Source: Capronia americana | Lineage: Eukaryota; Ascomycota; Eurotiomycetes; Chaetothyriales; Herpotrichiellaceae | Length of the DNA: 64,000 nucleotides | Assembly: GCA_016110215.1 (NCBI GenBank) | Contig: JADWQD010000004.1 | Location: 2,170,001-2,234,000, forward strand | Direction of reading: 5' to 3' | Shown: positions 30,869-43,089 of the stretch, one piece after another | Layout of the letters: each line of letters begins with the position of its first letter | How positions within the stretch are numbered: the first letter of the stretch is position 1 | The notes under the pieces: model-generated | Seen by the model: the letters and a program-made list of their open reading frames with translations, nothing else | Databases searched by the model: none | Told to the model about the DNA's origin: nothing | Made by a program: the position numbers and the translations under genes

Positions 30869-33697
30869 GTCCCTGCGTCCTGTTCCTTGTATCTTCAAAC
30901 GCTTGCTGTAGAAGAGCAAGAAATATAAGTACAGGTGGAGTCTTTACTACAAACTTACCCAGCGAGTTGAGACCGAGTGCTGTAGGCTGCCGGCGAGGGT
31001 CCGGGCATATATATGCTTGAGCGTTGCACAATGGCTACGCTCATTGCAGGGGTCGTCATGCCCTTGTCCAGCGTCGCGAGATATAGTAGCCACCAGCTAG
31101 AGGTTTGTGAGCAGTAGAATATAGCCTAGCTCGCACACGACGTGAAACTCTCGGACGAGATTTGGACCGAGAGACCTGGTTGGCAACACAACCCGTCGAA
31201 ACGTAAGCCAACTCGTATCGCTTTACTGAGAGGTAGGCAACATTCCTCCGATCTCGTGCGTTCGCAACATCGTGTTTCCCAATTACTGGGATCATCTAAT
31301 GTGCGGCGAAGGGTGAAGCAATTGATGTCGTGCACAGAATCTGCAAATACTGCTGTGGACAAAAATAAGAAGTGAGGGACTTCTCAACCGAGAAAATCCA
31401 CAAGCCAAGATGGTGGAGGTATTCACTCAGCAGAGTCTTGAGAGAAGACATTTTGACCTGTTTCAAGGTTGCCAATCTTGGGGCGTCCGCATCTTTCACT
31501 TCATAGTTACCAGCACCTCACTTTCATCTGAGGCTACGGAGTAAGCTCGAGAAATGCCGTTGAGACATTGCTTGGAAGCAACCAACAGATATCTCCTTGG
31601 GCCTGATCAGCGTGGCTGATATGCAAGCCCATATTCCATTCTGCTGTGAGTTTTTTGCAGCGTTTCTGTCGTTCGAGAGTCAGGACGAAAATAAGATCCC
31701 GAGTGGCAGCGAATTAGGAGGAGTCAACATTATCAAGGAGAGCATATGAAGACAGCCGTAGCCGGTAAAACTGTGTAGGCTCTTCTCAGCTGATGCCATA
31801 CTAAAGTGAAGATATGCACGAGATCCAGCCACAAAAAAAAGGCAAAAAGGATGTCTGAACAACGGACTTGAGCCGACTTGGGATACTGTTAGTTCACCAT
31901 CTCACGTATTGATTCGCTATTACTCACAGGCGGGACCTGATTACTGTCAATATCGATACCAAACTCTGAAGTACAGGCTGCAATTACTCGAACCCGCAAC
32001 CTTGAGGTTGGTCTTGCTTAAGAGCCACACGCTCTACCGATTGAGCTCTACAATTTGTGTCAGTGAGCGTACTCAAATCTCAGGCAATGCCATAACTTAC
32101 ACCCCGGCATTTTGTGTGTGATTTTGAGGCCAATTTTTCGCCTTCCCGAATATAGCCTTCACATGGTTGTGTGGTGGGTCTCGGGCGGATGTTACAGCAA
32201 CTTGGACGAGTGAAACCTTGAGCTCGACAGAACGTCACATCAGCTCGACGCAGCAATGATATGCCGACGCGTCATAAGAGCACTCGGAAGGGAGCGAGCT
32301 GCGAGGCTGATTAAAGGATCATGTAGCCGTTGACGATTGAAACACCGAAGGGCAACGAGCTGAGGTCGCTGTCGACAACTTGGAGACAACTTGAGATGAC
32401 GACAGCCGCTGTGCCAAGGCGCTACTCGGGCGGCTGCCGACTGGCTACGCACTTCGATTTCAACGAACAAGACACTTCGCACCGTCCATCATTTATTGAG
32501 AGCTCTATGACTTTCTTCTTCTATTTGCCAGCTCTCCATGCAGATATGTTGTCCAGTCGATGAGCTGCTCTATGCTAGTGTGCATATGAGCGGTCTGGGC
32601 ACCAGAGAACTGCCTTGAGGTTCGAACCCATTCTAGTGGATAGTCATACAGCCGCAACCTCGCCAGCACCATTACCACCAACGAAGCAAAAGTGGCAGGA
32701 AGGAGCAGACGAAAGTCTTCACTTTCAAAACAATCACATACGTCTTCACACTTCACCTTCACATCGGAATGGCCCCGGCAGTGATGAGCCGCTGAGTATC
32801 AACGGCTCTGGTTACCCGTAGGGCAGCATGGACCGCCCATTTCAGCGCATATCAACTTCCACCATCCAGCGTCAGCAGCCTGCACCTCCTCGATAATCCA
32901 CAGCGTGCTAGAAGGGCTCCGTGCAGATCGATTCGTCTCGTGTCGTAGCTGACGCTTGGCTCTTGGCTTTTGACTCCTCGCTCTTGGCTCCTCGCGCAGG
33001 TCGCTTCATATGCAAGCAATTACAGGGGACTCGGTAAGGCTGATGTGTTGAGTTTCAGCTCCATGCTTTCTTGCGAACTCAACCTTCGAATATGACCATG
33101 ACCAAGACCCAGTTAAGTTACTTCAATCATTTACGCACGGCCTCAGGTCTGGTCTGACATCGCCAACCATGTCTGGGAGCGGAGGTTCACGGTCTGGTTC
33201 GTACATGTCGTAAGGCTGAGGCATGGTATTACAAACATCGTTCCATGATTCAGGCATGCTAATCCTGGGCAAGTCGTATCTGCACCTCGTTCCAATAGCT
33301 GGAGCACTGCTTCGGCGCGTCAGTCCACGTTTCTCGCGGAACCGGATGGTGTTGTCTGCTCGAAGAATTGGTAATGCCAACACCGAGAGCTGGCTCAATG
33401 CCCTCGAACTTGCAAACCACTTGCATACAAAGGTGTGAGGATAGCGAAAGCCATTCGCTCACAGGGAGCCTCAGCATACAAGCCTGTCCCTCGGGTCAGG
33501 CATTCTATCCAGCCAAGCCAATGTCAACGCGAAGCCCACTCTGCAACATGTGCTCGGCGGCCAGCTGCTGGTACCAAACCAGCCGCATAATGCATTTGCT
33601 CGCCCACGGTAGAAAAGGATTGTGATTTACTGAAGGCTCGGACATTCCCTCTTGTTGAGTATTTGCCTTCTCTCATCTTTTGGCACGAGGAACAGCA
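30869..33697. other. Gene-poor stretch
   Basis: About 2.8 kb without a protein gene I can support; all frames are short and without motifs. One tRNA-like stretch lies at 31978-32055. The rest shows no clear repeat by eye. Confidence 0.5.
31978..32055 (-). other. Degenerate tRNA-like sequence (Lys-CUU-like)
   Basis: Read on -, a good D-arm (GCTCAATCGGTAGAGC), an anticodon-loop-like CTCTTAA and a T-loop GGTTCGA occur in the right order. The acceptor, anticodon and T stems do not pair properly (the T stem would need complements to GCGG that are absent). Probably a tRNA remnant or tRNA-derived fragment, not a working gene. Confidence 0.35.
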
Positions 33698-35276
33698 ATG
33701 GGTTTTACGACAAAGGATTCTTTCCTGGGGCCAGAAGACGATATCACCGCGGCGAACGTCGGGATGTTGGGCCGCCACACTGATAGCGCTGTACGGCCAT
33801 GCTTCTGTCCGCCTCACCCCGACTTCTACAACAACGTTCCAGCTGCAGAACTACAACGCCAACTTCAGACAGGCGATGATGACGTCCCGCTGAGCCGTCC
33901 TACAGGATGTGTTCTCGGTCTCAACGATGGCTGCATCTTCCCACCTGACCACTTCGCTCAGGCTCCAAGTTTAAGCCAGTTGGCAAGTGCAGCGGCGGAT
34001 CGAGCACCACTCCGCAACGATATCCGGCTAGTCCTTCTCAGCGTTGATGTCAAGGAATGTGACACTAACGTTTCCCTGCAGAATTGTCGTCGTGTTGGTC
34101 GATTTCAGCGACCAGCAAATGAGCCCAAATCACGACGCCGCTCACTTTGACCGACTGTTTTTCCGCCCAGGTGGCGTTGGATATGGCAGTGTCAGTGAGT
34201 ATTACAACGACGTGAGTGGCAGAAACATCTCCCAGGTCGGGCGGGTCGTCGGGCCCTTCCGAATGCCTCATCCCAAAACCTACTATGCCAATGGCGATGC
34301 CGGGCGTGGCGGATCCGCAGGAACTATTACACCGAATGCTCGAGATCTGGGCGAGGATGCTGTAACAGCGGCCGTTGCTCGGCTTCCTGACCTCGGAGAT
34401 TACGATAATGACCGCAATGGCTATGTGGATGCTTTCGTCATCGTCCACGCTGGGAGAGGAGCCGAACAGTCCGGTGACATGGATGATATCTGGTCCGTCA
34501 AATGGATGCTTTACCGACAGAGAGTTGTTGGCCGAGCGAATGTGTACGGATTTCTGACTGTCCCGGAAGATGCGCAAGTCGGCGTCTGTGTACATGAACT
34601 TGGCCATTTATTATTCGGATGGCCCGATCTGTATGACGCAGATTACAGCTCTCCAGGGATCGGAAACTGGTGTGTGATGGCTGGAGGATCGTTCGGTGGA
34701 AACCCTCCAGGGTCTCGGCCGTGTCATCCGTCCGCATGGTGCAAGTCCCAACAGGGGTGGGTCACTGAGGTCAACGAGACGCACAACCGCCCTGTTGCTC
34801 TTCAGGACGTGAAGATAACCCACGACGTCCATCGTGTGTGGACAAACGGGGACCCAACTAGTAACGAATATTTCCTCCTCGAGAACCGTCAGCGGACAGG
34901 CTATGACACATCACTCCCTGCAGGAGGGCTCCTCAGTAAGCTCCATCCCCATCCCCGCCCCCCGGGCCCCCAGGGTGTGATCTCTTACTGACTTACCCAT
35001 AAAGTCTGGCATATCGACACAGCTGTTCCGAATAACAGAAACGACAGGCATCGCAAGGTCGACCTGATGCAGGCCGACGGCTTGGGACAGCTTGCTACCA
35101 GCGGCGCGGGGCGTGGTGATCCCGGCGACCCGTTTCCTGGAACTGCCAACAATCGGAATTTTGCGACCTCCACAAACCCCAGTAGCAGGGGTTATAACGG
35201 GCAGAACACGCGGGTGGCTGTGTCGGACATCACAGTTACAGGTTCAGTGATCAACACAAACATTAGCGTCCGATGA
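33698..35276 (+). CDS. M6-family (immune inhibitor A-like) metallopeptidase
   Basis: Zinc metallopeptidase. The active site HELGHLLFGWPDLYD gives HExxH plus the downstream third ligand pattern. Other landmarks are VVVLVDFSDQ, SVSEYYNDVS, DAFVIVHAGRGAEQSG, NWCVMAGGS and GLLIWHID, the last created by splicing 34935 to 35005. Exon 1 is 33698-34026, exon 2 34082-34935, exon 3 35005-35276; total 484 aa. The first intron keeps frame only with a GC donor (34027), so an indel is also possible. No signal peptide is visible at the chosen start, which is odd for a family whose members are mostly secreted. An upstream signal exon may be missed. An open frame continues past the stop in another phase (35272-35604). 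M6 peptidases are best known from bacteria. Confidence 0.82.
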
Positions 35277-36002
35277 TGGGGAGTCGCTTTCGCAGGTCAA
35301 TGTTCACAGTCTGCATGCCGCGTGGGTCCTAAATGCCAGTGCTGGAGAACTCACCATCCGAGGGACACTTGCAAGGGTGTATTATTTACGTTTGTCTGTT
35401 GGTTTAAGGGATGAGGGATGGGATACTCTAGTGTCAGTTCATGTCAACATGTCCTTTACTGCTGTGACTGACTGTACGAGTTACAAATCCTCTTTCCATG
35501 CAGCGCAACCTGTAAGCATCTTCCACCAAGAAATCAATCTAATCGCGGACCGGTCCTTTCCAAGAGTTTATCAGGCAAAGTACGAGGGATACTGTATCGT
35601 ATGATCCTTGGGCTCGGCGTTTCGACTGATGTTCCTTTACAAATGCACAGAGGCGTGTTTGATGATAGGGTCAAGTTACAAGTTCTGCTCTGCTCTGCAT
35701 GAGGGTTGGTGTGGTAGAGATAGGCGACATCGGCGACTAAGTACACTGTAAGTAGTACATAGACTGATCAAGGCGAACAAGAAGTGCCTGTGACCAATTC
35801 CGCGGATGAGACCACTGCCGAAGCAAAACAAGAGCAAGAAATCATCTCCAAGGGGGGATTCATGTGTTGTGGGCTTACTGTGGAGGGCAGGTCAATGCGG
35901 AGGATATATTTTTTCATCAAGATATCATGGCATGTCCACAACAGTAGTACTGTAGTACCTTCCTTATTTCTTCTCTTCACACTAGAGATTTCCCTTTTTG
36001 CT
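35277..36002. other. Convergent spacer with orphan downstream frame
   Basis: The frame 35272-35604 is open and begins with protein-like text including VNVHSLHAAWVLNASAGEL, possibly a lost C-terminal part of the M6 gene. From about 35650 to 36002 nothing is recognised. The amidase ends at 36003 on the other strand. Confidence 0.45.
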
Positions 36003-37870
36003 CTAGTCGGCGAAAACCAGCTTCTTCCAGTCTTTGCTCCCCTCCCATGCCGCCGCGACTTTGTAGGTTGTCAGGTCCTCGAAACGCTTGCCGACGATCT
36101 GGAGTCCCGCGGGCAACTTAACGTCCGGATTGTCCGGGGCGGGTACAAACCCCACGGGCAAAGAAAGCGCGGGATGACCGGTGGAATTGAACTGTGCGGT
36201 GTTGCTGAGCACGCCGAGCGGATACGAGAGACTTGCCAGAGGTCCGCTCGTGGCCGCAAATGGCAATGCCGGCATCGGTACCGTCGGCATGACCATGACG
36301 TCGACAGAGCCGAGGACGGCGTCGTACAGTTGCGTCGCTTTGTTCAGCAGGTTGGTGCATTTGGCGTGCAGGCCGGCGCCGTATTTGTCGTTCACATACA
36401 AGTACCTCATGTAGAGATTTTGGGCCCCAGGACCGAGGGCGTCGAAGAACTCTTGCGACAGAAACGCCTTCTGGTTCGGCCCCTTGGCCGGAGCGGCTAG
36501 AACACTCCGATCCGTCATTTCGAATTGTTTGCGCCCTGTCGTGTCTCCGAGAAGTGCTTCGCGAGCGCCGCGGAGTGGCAGGGCACAACTCCATGCCAGG
36601 CAGATCTGCTCGTGAGTTGGAACCGAGACTTCAACGACCTCGGCGCCCAATGCTTCGAGATCTGAAATGGCCGCATGGCAGGCTTTGGAGACGTTCGAGT
36701 TCATTTGCGGTGCTGCGAAGCCTTCCTTCAGGACACCGATTTTGAACCCCTTTAGAAGCTGGTCTCGTGGCTTGGTGGCAAGGAACTCGTCCAAAGCGCT
36801 CGAGTATTTTAATGATTCAGGAGGCATGGAAAACGGTTGCCGATCGTCTAGACCATCTGGACCGGCGATTGCTTCGAGCATGAGAGCGTTGTCTCGCACG
36901 TTTGCCGTCATGGGACCGGTATGATCAATAGTGGACTGGAGACCAAGGATGCCTGTGTATGGAACCAGGCCCCAGGTCGGTTTGAGTCCGACAATGCCAC
37001 AGAATGCTGCCGGGATTCGGATTGACCTGGGTGGTTCCAACCGTCGTTAGTCACCGCACGGTCACCTGAAAGGAGGAAAGCCTTCATCCTGGTTGCTGCA
37101 GGAGGCGGCTGAGAAACGCTTACCCTCCCTGATCGCCCCCTATGGCCATATCGACAGCACCCAGCGCGACCAATCTTCCAGATCCGCTACTCGAACCTCC
37201 ACAGGTATAGCCGTCTGTGTAGGGATTGTGGACGACCCCCGTGTACGAAGTATTGGACATCGGTTCCATGCATGCATTTTCACAAGCTATTACCAAGTTC
37301 ACGATTAGCCGTGTGGTCCTCTTGGTCTTCGAACGACTCTCTGTAACTTGGAAAACATACCAGCTTTGCCTGTGACGATGCCGCCAGCATCCAGGACTCT
37401 AGTTACGACCACGGCATCGTATTGAGGGATCCATTCTCCATTGATAGGGGGAAGACCGTTGGTACACCTGACGCCGGCAACGGCAGTATTGTCCTTGACG
37501 GCCACGGTGCGGTTGGCCAGCAAATCGCTTGTCGGTGCCGTACTTTTGATCAAGCACCGTGTCGCCCAACCGCCTTTGTTGTTGTCCGCTGGGACTTCGA
37601 TGTCTGATCGGAGATACTTATCTGGATCCGGTATTGGCAGACCGTCATCCTCTGCCAGGACGAGCTGCGCAGTGTCTTCGAATCCTCCGAGAAGAACCTG
37701 CCAGTCCTCGATGACACTGTCGGGTAATGACAGACCAGCGGCTTTGGCAAGTGCTCGAACTTCGGCAGCATCGAGCTTCGTTCCACTGTTCAGCCGTCAA
37801 TTATTAAGGAATATTGTGGTGGTTCTTTTGCAAGCCGCAAGACTCACTTTCCCAATGATGCTATGGCCAT
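36003..37870 (-). CDS. Amidase (amidase-signature family)
   Basis: Hydrolyses a carboxamide to acid and ammonia through the Ser-cisSer-Lys triad. Exons on -: 37870-37848, 37785-37361, 37286-37124 and 37026-36003, total 544 aa with consistent phase. The catalytic Lys is in TVAVKDN, the cis-Ser in GGSSSGSG and the nucleophile Ser in GGDQGGSIRIPA, the last joined across the third intron. The C-terminal region has the usual MPTVPMPA, FNSTGHPALSLPVG and PAGLQIVG. Length and order are standard for fungal acetamidase/amide hydrolases. No signal peptide, so probably cytosolic. It lies between the M6 peptidase (convergent) and the amino-acid permease (divergent), so a nitrogen-scavenging context is possible (inference). 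Confidence 0.92.
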
Positions 37871-38719
37871 GTTTGCACTTGTCCAAGGGATGGTTAATAC
37901 CAGGGTGCTATCAATCGCCTTCACGTGAGATGGACGAAGAAGCTATATCATCAGTCTTCATCATCGCAGCCTTATCAGCTTCTTTATGTCGCGTCTGTGC
38001 CTGATATCCCAAAGCGGAAGGCAAGGCAAGCGTCAACAAGCATGCCGACTTCCGGATACGGAGCTATGCGAACCAGCCGTCGCGAGTTTCTATCATCTCT
38101 AGAACGCTCTGGTAGGCGGGTCCGAATCAATTGATTGGTTCACCAAGGGTCGGAGAAGTCCAACTAGAAGAATCTCGTGCCGAGAAAACTCGTCTCGACT
38201 CTCGAGACCACGCCCTACGATATCCGCGCCACACATATTGCAAGCAATACCCTTTTCCTTGCACAGAAAGTCAAGCCCTGCGTCCTTTTGCGACTGACAC
38301 AAGATAGCTTCGAGATTCACGTATCGTAGCCTTGTCTATCATTGCCTTTCGTGGAAGGTCGCCTGGACGCGGCAGCTGTTTGGAGGCATCCGAGGCGTTG
38401 TTCTTGTACCATGCACCAGTACATTTTCGTTAAAGTCCAGATAAGACATCGTACACTGTCTGTACTAGGCTAATGAGATGCAGGTCGGCTTCATCACAGG
38501 ACATGTGGCTCTTGGCTGCCAAAGACGATAGATGAGACCCTGAGACAACCAGAAAGGTGTGTACATCCATTCAGAGGTATATATATCAAAAGGTCTTCCT
38601 AAGCTCTTGATGTTTCGACTTCTCTCAATCATTTTCACCCCTGTCCTCTCCTGCACAGGTAATCGTCGTGGACATATCCTATCCGTTGTCTCCTTATCGA
38701 GTCACTTGAGGATATCAAG
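37871..38719. other. Divergent promoter region
   Basis: Spacer between the divergently transcribed amidase and permease genes; it should hold both promoters. TATATATC occurs at 38578-38586, about 140 bases before the permease ATG. No gene. Confidence 0.5.
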
Positions 38720-40165
38720 ATGGACGACAAAGTCAATGAAAAGAGGCCTGACATCGAAACCACCGTCCCGGATAGTCCTATAGAAGGACAATCCAAGGAA
38801 TGGAGCGGTGACGAGGCGGAAGTCTTCGTTACCGGGCAGGATGGTGTCAACTTTCGAACAGTCGGCTGGATCAGAGCGTCGATGTTCTTCCTGAAGATGA
38901 CCTTCGCTGCCGGTGTCCTCTCGATCCCTGCTGCACTCTACAATCTCGGCGCCGTGGCTGGTTGCATTTTCATCGTCTTCTGGGGCGGCCTCAACACCTA
39001 TTGTGCGGTCCTCCAGGGCCAGTTCAAGCTCAGGTACCCATCCGTGCACACGATCGCGGACAGTGCGCATATCGCAGCGCTTCAGCTGGGCTTCACCAAG
39101 AGAAACGCCTTCGTGGTGAAGGAGATTACCGAGTTCGTCTATCTCTTCACCTGGATCCTCTGCGCCGGCGTGTCGACACTTGGGTTCTCCATCGCACTCA
39201 ACGCCGTCTCTAAACACGGGACTTGCAGCGTGGCGTTCGGCTTCGTCGCCTACATCATCGTGGCCTCGGTCGCCAGCATTCGGAAGATCCACAATCTCGG
39301 CTGGATCACATGGGTCGGCTTCATCTCCATCGTCACGGCCATCATGATCGTGGTGATTGCCGTCACACTCCGCGACCGTCCGGCCGCCGCCCCTCCGACC
39401 GGTGACTTCGAACTCGGCTTCGCTGCCCTTCCTCCCGTGGGGACGACTTTTGCCACCGCGTGGTCGGCTTCGCTGGCCATTTTTTCCTCGTCCGCAAACA
39501 CGTCGGGCTTTGTCCCCGTCATATCGGAGATGCGCAGACCGCAAGACTACTTCAAGAGTGTCTACGTTTGCATGGCTTGGATCACGGCGTCATATCTGGC
39601 ACTCGCCACGACCGTCTACGCCTACTGTGGCAGATGGGTGGCATCGCCGGCACTGGGCTCGGCGGGGCCGACCATCAAGATCATTTCGTACGCCATTGCG
39701 ATCCCGGGACTCATTGCCGGCACGATGATCTGCATCCACGTCGCCGGGAAGAGCGTGTTCGTCCGGTTGTTGCGGAACAGCCATCATCTGACCCATAACA
39801 CCAAGACGCATTGGGCTGTGTGGCTGTCTTGCACGTACGGAACAGGCCTACTCGGTTGGATTCTGTGCGAGGCGATTCCATTCTACGGTAGCCTGGTCTC
39901 GCTCATTGGAGCCTTGGGCTTTGGCTATCTGGGCGTCTGTATCCCCGCGGTGCTCTGGTGCGTCCTGCACAGAGACGCTCGCAAAGGGTCACCCGTGATG
40001 GTCGTTCTCTTCTACACACATGTCGCGATATTCCTGCTCGGCATGCTGATCACGATTGGGGGCACCTACGCCAATGTCGTCAGCATTATCGATCAATACA
40101 AGGCTGGCCAGGTCGGGTCGGCGTTCAGTTGCCTCGACAACAGCAATACCGTCGCTGGAGGTTGA
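38720..40165 (+). CDS. Amino-acid permease (AAAP/transmembrane amino acid transporter family)
   Basis: Single-exon, 481 aa plasma-membrane or vacuolar transporter. A hydrophilic acidic N-tail (about 45 residues) precedes FRTVGWIRASMFFLKMTFAAG, the typical first-helix region of the AAAP family (Neurospora Mtr-like neutral/aromatic amino-acid permeases). About eleven hydrophobic helices follow, with the conserved regions SANTSGFVPVISEMRRP and YAYCGRWVASPALG, and a final helix pair before a short tail. Start at ATG 38720. The long reading frame on the opposite strand (38702-39544) is a shadow of its GC-rich codons. Divergent from the amidase gene; joint use of nitrogen sources is possible but not shown. 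Confidence 0.92.
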   Translation: MDDKVNEKRPDIETTVPDSPIEGQSKEWSGDEAEVFVTGQDGVNFRTVGWIRASMFFLKMTFAAGVLSIPAALYNLGAVAGCIFIVFWGGLNTYCAVLQGQFKLRYPSVHTIADSAHIAALQLGFTKRNAFVVKEITEFVYLFTWILCAGVSTLGFSIALNAVSKHGTCSVAFGFVAYIIVASVASIRKIHNLGWITWVGFISIVTAIMIVVIAVTLRDRPAAAPPTGDFELGFAALPPVGTTFATAWSASLAIFSSSANTSGFVPVISEMRRPQDYFKSVYVCMAWITASYLALATTVYAYCGRWVASPALGSAGPTIKIISYAIAIPGLIAGTMICIHVAGKSVFVRLLRNSHHLTHNTKTHWAVWLSCTYGTGLLGWILCEAIPFYGSLVSLIGALGFGYLGVCIPAVLWCVLHRDARKGSPVMVVLFYTHVAIFLLGMLITIGGTYANVVSIIDQYKAGQVGSAFSCLDNSNTVAGG

Positions 40166-40737
40166 TTGGCAGACACCAACTTCGGAGCCAGCCATATTGT
40201 GAGCGAGCAAACAGGCCCTTGAAAGATGACGACGAAACCTCTCATTCACCATGCGGCCTAAGAGCTGGAGTGTGCGAGCGACTTCTGGGGTCTCTGTCAA
40301 ATGATTGCACATAGATTGGTATTAAGAGCGATATGGTCGGTCTACCTGGTGAAGCGTTTGATAGACAGTCAATTCAAATTAGAATAGAAAATAGACATTT
40401 TGAGTTACAATGATGGCTCTTCTATGGTGTCATTTGGATCGGAACACGCAAAGTCTGAATCATGGCCCAAGGCTGCAAGGCTGTTATCAAGTTCGAAAAC
40501 CCGGTTCGCAATCAACGGCTACTGTATTAAGCAATACTTGGCTACCAGTAACCTAGGAGGACATATTGCGGAAAGCACAGATAAGGGCCGGAGATTCGGC
40601 GGTGGCTAGGTTTCAACCGTTGAACGCTCTAATCCGTCTTTTCTACCTGCAGCAATAACGTGCCGCTGATAAGGCAGAGTCGATTTGCTATGTACCTAGA
40701 CTAGGTCCTGATCATAGATAAGCGGTTCGCGGACCAT
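40166..40737. other. Intergenic region
   Basis: Spacer between permease and the second Zn2Cys6 regulator. AT-rich from about 40370. No gene seen. Confidence 0.5.
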
Positions 40738-43089
40738 ATGCGAACAAAGCCGATGTTCCGGATATATCAACAGTTCGATTTCTCGCGACGAGGCTCGAGA
40801 CGAGGAAAAATGAGGATGAGACAGACGTCCGAGACACCAATGCCTCATAGTGATGCGTCTCGAAGCGCTGCCAGACGACTTCGCGTAAATACAGGCTGGT
40901 ACGTCGGATCTGCTTTCATCAATCATGTCCCATTACCGGTCTCAAGTAAGAATTCCCATGATGCATGGTTACTGACTTGGAATCATTATTGTACAGCCGG
41001 ACGTGCAGGGCACGGCACGTCAAATGTGACGAACGCAAACCGATTTGCGGCAACTGTACCAAAAAGAACCGAGCGTGCTTATACGAAGCCAGTCGTCCAG
41101 GTCAAATCCGGCGTAGCTCTCAGAGGCACGATAGTCCAAATTGGGGCAATGCAAGAGCGTCCAATATCGGTACGTCGTTCGGTTCGAATCGCGGCTGTTC
41201 CACTCCTGAGTCCCTGACGAGGTAGATCGGAGTATCGTTACAACCGCCTCCTTTGCTTTTGGACCAGTCCTAGCCCAGTATGTCAGCGAGCAGTCTGCCT
41301 CACGCGACTCGTTCCACATATCACGTAACTATTCCCATAGAGATCCCAACCGGGATGAAACTGCCCTTCTGGAAGATATCTCTCGACCAGCGGGCCCGAC
41401 CCAGACGAGTCAAGATTCTGATCAGAATCTGCTGTCCTCGGGGGCCCTCGCGAACAAAAGCCCATCTCAAAGCTCATCCCAAGCTTCACCTTCTGCAAAC
41501 TTCGAGTCCGTCCTGCTACATGCACGTCTAGCGAGCAGACCTTGTTTGTCCACCGAATCATGCTCGAGGCGAGGTGGATTGGACCGGCCTGAACGGAACA
41601 GTGTAGCGGAACGTCGTCCTCAGCCTTATGCTACTGAGTCTCCTTCTTCCCCGGAGGGGTCTGCAGCTCCTGGTCCGCTCCGTCTGACGGAATTGGAGGT
41701 GGTCATCTTTCGAAATTTTGTGGAACGAGTCGCTCGATGGGTATGTTGGCAAACCATCATCTATCTTTCGGCTGTCAAGTCCCATCATGAGATTGGTCCA
41801 TTAACTCTTTGTCTCATAGATCGAAGCATTTTCGGCGGAAAAGCCGTGGTCCACTGTTGTTCCCGTGCTAGCACTTCGATGTCCAGCGGTGCTATTCGCG
41901 TGCCTTGCCATTTCAGCCAAGCAACTAGCTTTGATGAGAGACGGAGGTGAACCGCGTCTGAGACTTGATGTTGCCGTGCAATACTACCAAAAGGCTCTCC
42001 ACGCTTTCAGTACCCTCTTGATGAAACCCGATTCGGCAAATAGCGACGAAATCCTGGCTTCCAGCATCATGCTCTCGAGGTATGATCCAGATCTCCCCCT
42101 TTGCTTCTTTTGGGCAAGTGCCAAAGGCCTGAGTCAGTGGTATTGACCACCATTTGCGATATAGTTATGAAATGTTTGACGTGGTCGGACAGAATTTCGG
42201 CTCCCATCTCCGTGGTGTCGCCTCTCTTCTTCAACTCTGGCAGGTCACTGGAGAGTCACCGGGCATAAAAGGTGTCGTTTACTGGACATGGTATCGGTCA
42301 GACACATGGGCAGCGCTTCATGCTGGACGACGCATGTTCTTGGACGAACGCTACTGGGAACCACGTGCTGTCGATTCCTTTGACCAGCTATCTCCAGAGG
42401 AGATCGCGAATCGTGCCGTGTTTCTGCTCGGACAGTGTATAAGCTTATGCAATGATGACATTGGACCAGAGACTCCGGAAACAGTAGCCGGGTTGGCGGG
42501 TACCCGCCAAAGAATGAGAACCAAACTCTGGGAGGCTCTCGAACAGTGGAAAAGAATGCTTCCTCCCTCGATGACACATCATGTCGTAAGTCAAGTGATC
42601 CGCGAAGATCAAGATGAGGAAGAGCAGACGGATCAGTATTTGCGAGATGTTTCGTCCATATCGTTCTTGTCCCCCCACTGCGGTAAGTAAACACCAACCT
42701 TGAACAAATTCCATGGGTCTCTTGGGCTTACAAAGGAAGCAGCAGTTGGGATCCAAATGTACCACGCCTCTCAAATTCTATTAGCCCTTAGTGGACCTCC
42801 GTTCCCATCTTACCAACACTGGCGAGGTACCGCTAATCTCAAATCGCTCTCGGGGCGACGGCTTATCAACCGAGCGCGCGAACAAATCCTTCTCATTGCA
42901 AGTGCCGGCATGAAAGACGCATTCAGCTTCATTTCGACGCAATGTTTATACATTGCGGGATTTGTAACTGAAGGCATTCACGAAAGGCGTCGCACACTCG
43001 AACTCATCGAGGAATGTCAGAAACAATCTGGTCGACGGACAATTTGTATTGCGGACGAGCTTCGAGCAGCATGGGCGAGTGAACGGTAG
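40738..43089 (+). CDS. Zn(II)2Cys6 transcription factor
   Basis: Nuclear regulator of about 658 aa. Exons 40738-40898, 40997-41169, 41226-41740, 41820-42079, 42165-42682 and about 42740-43089; all phases agree. The zinc cluster, GCRTCRARHVKCDERKPICG then NCTKKNRAC, has C-x2-C-x6-C-x5-C-x2-C-x6-C spacing and its first Cys is built across intron 1. A Ser/Gln-rich linker of about 120 residues follows. The body resembles the Fungal_trans_2 type (VPVLALRCPAVLFACLAISAK, YYQKAL, SHLRGVASLL). Three alternative acceptors near 42736-42745 keep frame in the last exon. The start could also be a later in-frame Met. Targets unknown; the nearest genes are the permease and, further left, the amidase. Confidence 0.85.

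Noticed and set aside
38702..39544. 280-codon frame on - opposite the amino-acid permease
   Set aside because: Exact antisense of a well-supported permease, with a composition (His/Arg/Asp-rich) that mirrors its codon use.
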